NCBI GenBank assembly: GCA_018398765.1
Contig: JAHBMJ010000643.1
Coordinates: 22,993 to 43,543 of the forward strand
Direction: 5' to 3'
DNA length: 20,551 nucleotides
Source of the DNA: Chromera velia
Lineage: Eukaryota > Sar > Chromeraceae
A program made the translations under genes and the position numbers. Position 1 is the stretch's first letter. Every line of letters begins with the position of its first letter. Below, piece by piece: positions 18,724-20,551 of the stretch. The notes under the pieces are model-generated. The model was not told where the DNA came from. It saw nothing but the letters and a program-made list of their open reading frames with translations, and searched no databases.

Positions 18724-18736
18724 GCTTTCTTTCTTT
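18627..18736. repeat. (CT)n C8 (CT)n (CTTT)n compound microsatellite
   Basis: About 110 bases of pyrimidines on plus: a CT run, eight to nine Cs, another CT run, then CTTT units to 18736. It lies between the RING-gene exons and the proline-rich gene, in an intron or intergenic space. The (TGAC)n run at 18774-18798 follows closely. Confidence 0.95.
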
Positions 18737-18764
18737 TGCCGCATCTTTCTCTTTAACTTACTGA

Positions 18765-20450
18765 TCACTTCACGGACTGACCGACTGACTGACTGACCAT
18801 TTTTGTTCTGTAGACGAGTCTCTTTGCTGTTTTGAGCTTCTTCACGAGAGGAAGTCTCTCATCGAACAGACCCATCAGCCAGGGAGGGTAGTTACTGCCC
18901 AACGAGCGTTCCTTCCCCACCCACAAAGCAAAAGCCCCAGAGGGTGAGATCACAAGAAGCACACGCAAGCCGTTCGGAAGGACAGCGTGAGAACGGGCCC
19001 AGTCCCCCAGTCTGGTCGTCAACTGATCAGGGATTGGGTGTCGGGGATGTCGGGAGGGGGTCAGATGGGGTCCTCTGTTCAACTTCATGGGTGGAGCGGG
19101 GGCGAGAGGAAGGCCGGTACGAAGTCGTTTGAAACGACTTGACATTGCAATTATCCCCCGTCTCTGAATTTCTTGGTGTGTCATTTCTTTCCGGGACAAC
19201 TGGTAAACCCTTCTTGCAACATGGGGTTCACGTTGGTCGTTGAAGGGACTCGCAATCTGCAAAACTCCTCGAGGCGGCAGTCCGGCTTCTTTGGCCTCTG
19301 GTGGAGGAATTCGTTGACGTATTTTGGCTTTGGCAACGGGGGGGAGAGGTTTTGCTTTGGCGGCCCTCTTAGGTGCTGGTGGGGGCGGCGGGGGTCCTAC
19401 AGCGACTGGGTGGGTAGTTTCGGGTCGTTGCATCATCTGGATCTTTGCCTTTGCAACTGGGTGCGTCGGGTTTGCCTTCCCTTTTGGGACAGGCTTCGGA
19501 AGGGGTCGAAGTGCCGCTGCAGCACGCTCCAGGGAGGCAATGGGAGGGGGAGGAACACCGGGTGGAGGTCTGAATGGAAGTCTCCGGCCTTGTTGAAGTC
19601 CCCTCGTGAGGTTTCTTTGAGTGGCGATGGAGAGGAGGAGCGGGCCCACTAGGGGAGGGGGGGGACCTGGAGGTGTGCCTAGGTTGAGGTACCTGATACC
19701 GAGTCTGTTGGGAGGTCCTGAGGGGCGGTGCTGGGGTAATCTCGCTTTGGGTCTTGGGGTAGAAGGAGGGGCAGGCCGAGTCTGGCGGGGCCTGATCTTT
19801 GCCTTTGCCGCCCTGAGAGCCCTGTGAACTCTGGCGAGTTGAGGATCAGCAGGCGGAGGATCTTCTGGCTGTTGTTGCTGGGTGACGTTGCGGTTGGGTT
19901 TGGGTCTGAGGCGAAGGATTCGAGCAATTCGAACTAGGGCGGGTCCCTGAGGGCGCTGTCCGGGTTGAATTGCAGGACGTGGGACTGGTAGAGGGGTTTG
20001 TATGGGAGGGGGGGCAGGAGGGACAAAAGTCTCAAAAGGCGGAGGGGGGGTTCCACGAGGAGGGGGAGTGACCCCCTCTGCCAACGCCTCAAAGAAGCCC
20101 ACGTGCGGCCTTCCTCCTCCAACACCTGTCCCCCCCCGTGCTTCTCTCTGTGCCTGTCTCTGTCTCCAAACAGAGAGGAGGTACTCCATTTGATGCATTT
20201 CAGTCCACTCAGGGGGCACTTGTAGAGTGAGCAGGTGGGAAGGGGGGGGTGGAGGGCGGGGATAAATTTCCATTTCTCTTTGGTCCTCAAAAGGAGTATC
20301 GGGTCTGTCCTGGAGTTCCTGAGGGGTGTGGGGGGGTTCTTCTGCTCTTCCTGTGTGCGGATCGGCATTGAGTCTTCTCACGTGGTAGCGAGGTCTCTGT
20401 CCTCTTCTGAGAGCTTCCAGTACATGGCCCTGGAAGTTTCGCTCTCTCAT
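18765..20450 (-). CDS. Proline-rich, basic hypothetical protein with KAKI repeats
   Basis: An uninterrupted 561-codon frame from ATG 20450 (A at -3; an in-frame TGA lies upstream at about 20499) to a stop at 18765. It is dominated by Pro, Arg, Ala and Lys: poly-Pro stretches such as PPPPPSHLL and VGPPPPPPAPKRAAK, and a short motif repeated about four times, (V/A)AKAKI(R/Q), for example RAAKAKIRPRQ, HPVAKAKIQMMQ and PPVAKAKIRQR. The N-terminal 130 residues are more complex (PPEWTEMHQMEYLLSVWRQR, FFEALAEGV). The C-terminal third is less repetitive and looks folded (ARRVYQLSRKEMTHQEIQRR, GLRVLLVISPSGAFALWVGK). The last residues (VSQSVGQSVK) come from a TGAC tandem repeat and follow a possible GTCAGT donor, so the true 3' end may be spliced earlier. 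I recognise no family. The basic Pro-rich make-up suggests a disordered, nucleic-acid- or SH3/WW-binding protein, but this is only a guess. Confidence 0.65.
   Translation of the reverse strand: MRERNFQGHVLEALRRGQRPRYHVRRLNADPHTGRAEEPPHTPQELQDRPDTPFEDQREMEIYPRPPPPPSHLLTLQVPPEWTEMHQMEYLLSVWRQRQAQREARGGTGVGGGRPHVGFFEALAEGVTPPPRGTPPPPFETFVPPAPPPIQTPLPVPRPAIQPGQRPQGPALVRIARILRLRPKPNRNVTQQQQPEDPPPADPQLARVHRALRAAKAKIRPRQTRPAPPSTPRPKARLPQHRPSGPPNRLGIRYLNLGTPPGPPPPLVGPLLLSIATQRNLTRGLQQGRRLPFRPPPGVPPPPIASLERAAAALRPLPKPVPKGKANPTHPVAKAKIQMMQRPETTHPVAVGPPPPPPAPKRAAKAKPLPPVAKAKIRQRIPPPEAKEAGLPPRGVLQIASPFNDQREPHVARRVYQLSRKEMTHQEIQRRGIIAMSSRFKRLRTGLPLAPAPPMKLNRGPHLTPSRHPRHPIPDQLTTRLGDWARSHAVLPNGLRVLLVISPSGAFALWVGKERSLGSNYPPWLMGLFDERLPLVKKLKTAKRLVYRTKMVSQSVGQSVK
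18774..18798. repeat. (GACT)n tandem repeat at the C-terminus of the proline-rich frame
   Basis: Five to six GACT/GACC units that on minus read GGTCAGTCAGTCAG. They either encode the final VSQSVGQSVK or offer a donor splice site that ends the exon at about 18799. Confidence 0.8.
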
Positions 20451-20551
20451 GATATTGAGGAAGCAGAAGAAGGGGAGGTGAAAGGGGAGGTCTTCTTCAT
20501 AGAAGCGATTGAGTGAAAGGAAGATTTGAAAGGGATCGGAAAGATTTTGGA
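20451..20551. other. Upstream flank of the proline-rich gene
   Basis: About 100 bases up to the window edge on the 5' side of the minus-strand gene. On minus it is pyrimidine-rich (CTTC, TTTC units), as expected for a 5' leader or an acceptor region. No TATA-like element was seen. Confidence 0.4.

Noticed and set aside
18627-18736. CRISPR-like or other structured array
   Set aside because: It is a plain CT/CTTT microsatellite with no spacer structure, and the genome is eukaryotic.
19173-19652. Plus-strand Trp/Gly/Cys-rich open frame
   Set aside because: It is the antisense shadow of poly-Pro and Ala/Arg-rich coding sequence on the minus strand.

Overview
This is a eukaryotic nuclear window: genes are broken by many short introns with GT donors and acceptors that nearly all end in TGCAG, simple repeats are abundant, and there is one LINE-type retroelement. 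The leucine-rich-repeat (ribonuclease-inhibitor type) and RING genes, about 50% GC, frequent CT/CA microsatellites and the TGCAG acceptors fit a microbial alga or alveolate, perhaps a chromerid such as Chromera. That placement is an inference; nothing here proves it. All splice models were built by hand from reading frame, phase and splice motifs.

Layout. (1) 1-2860, minus strand: an unrecognised multi-exon gene whose seven exons join in compatible phase and run off the left edge. It contains two pairs of look-alike exons. (2) 2861-4006: a divergent intergenic region with a GACC repeat. (3) 4007/4217-8801 (continuing to 9638), plus strand: a nine-exon leucine-rich-repeat gene. Its last, long exon has an in-frame TAG at 8799-8801, after which the same repeat pattern continues in the same frame for 278 codons. 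(4) 9650-11622 and 15734-about 16440: an AT-rich, transposon-like island full of palindromes and inverted repeats, split in two by the LINE. (5) 11623-15733, minus strand: a degenerate non-LTR retrotransposon (APE-type endonuclease, linker, reverse transcriptase, C-terminal region) with a catalytic-site change, stops and frameshifts. (6) 16441-17014: nothing convincing, possibly 3' UTR. (7) 17015-18464, minus strand: exons of a RING-H2 gene, with a canonical RING split across a phase-0 intron. (8) 18765-20450, minus strand: a single-exon, proline-rich basic protein with short KAKI repeats.

The most interesting feature is the LINE insertion. It is flanked, exactly at both ends, by two 320-bp direct repeats that align without a single indel. 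They look like an extraordinarily long target-site duplication. All 16 differences between the copies are transitions, and 12 of them fit C-to-T change at CpA on one strand or the other, the pattern of repeat-induced point mutation known from fungi. Several lesions in the LINE are compatible with the same kind of change. A second mobile candidate, at about 9860-10645, has inverted ends and carries a GC-rich, coding-like segment that could be a captured gene fragment.
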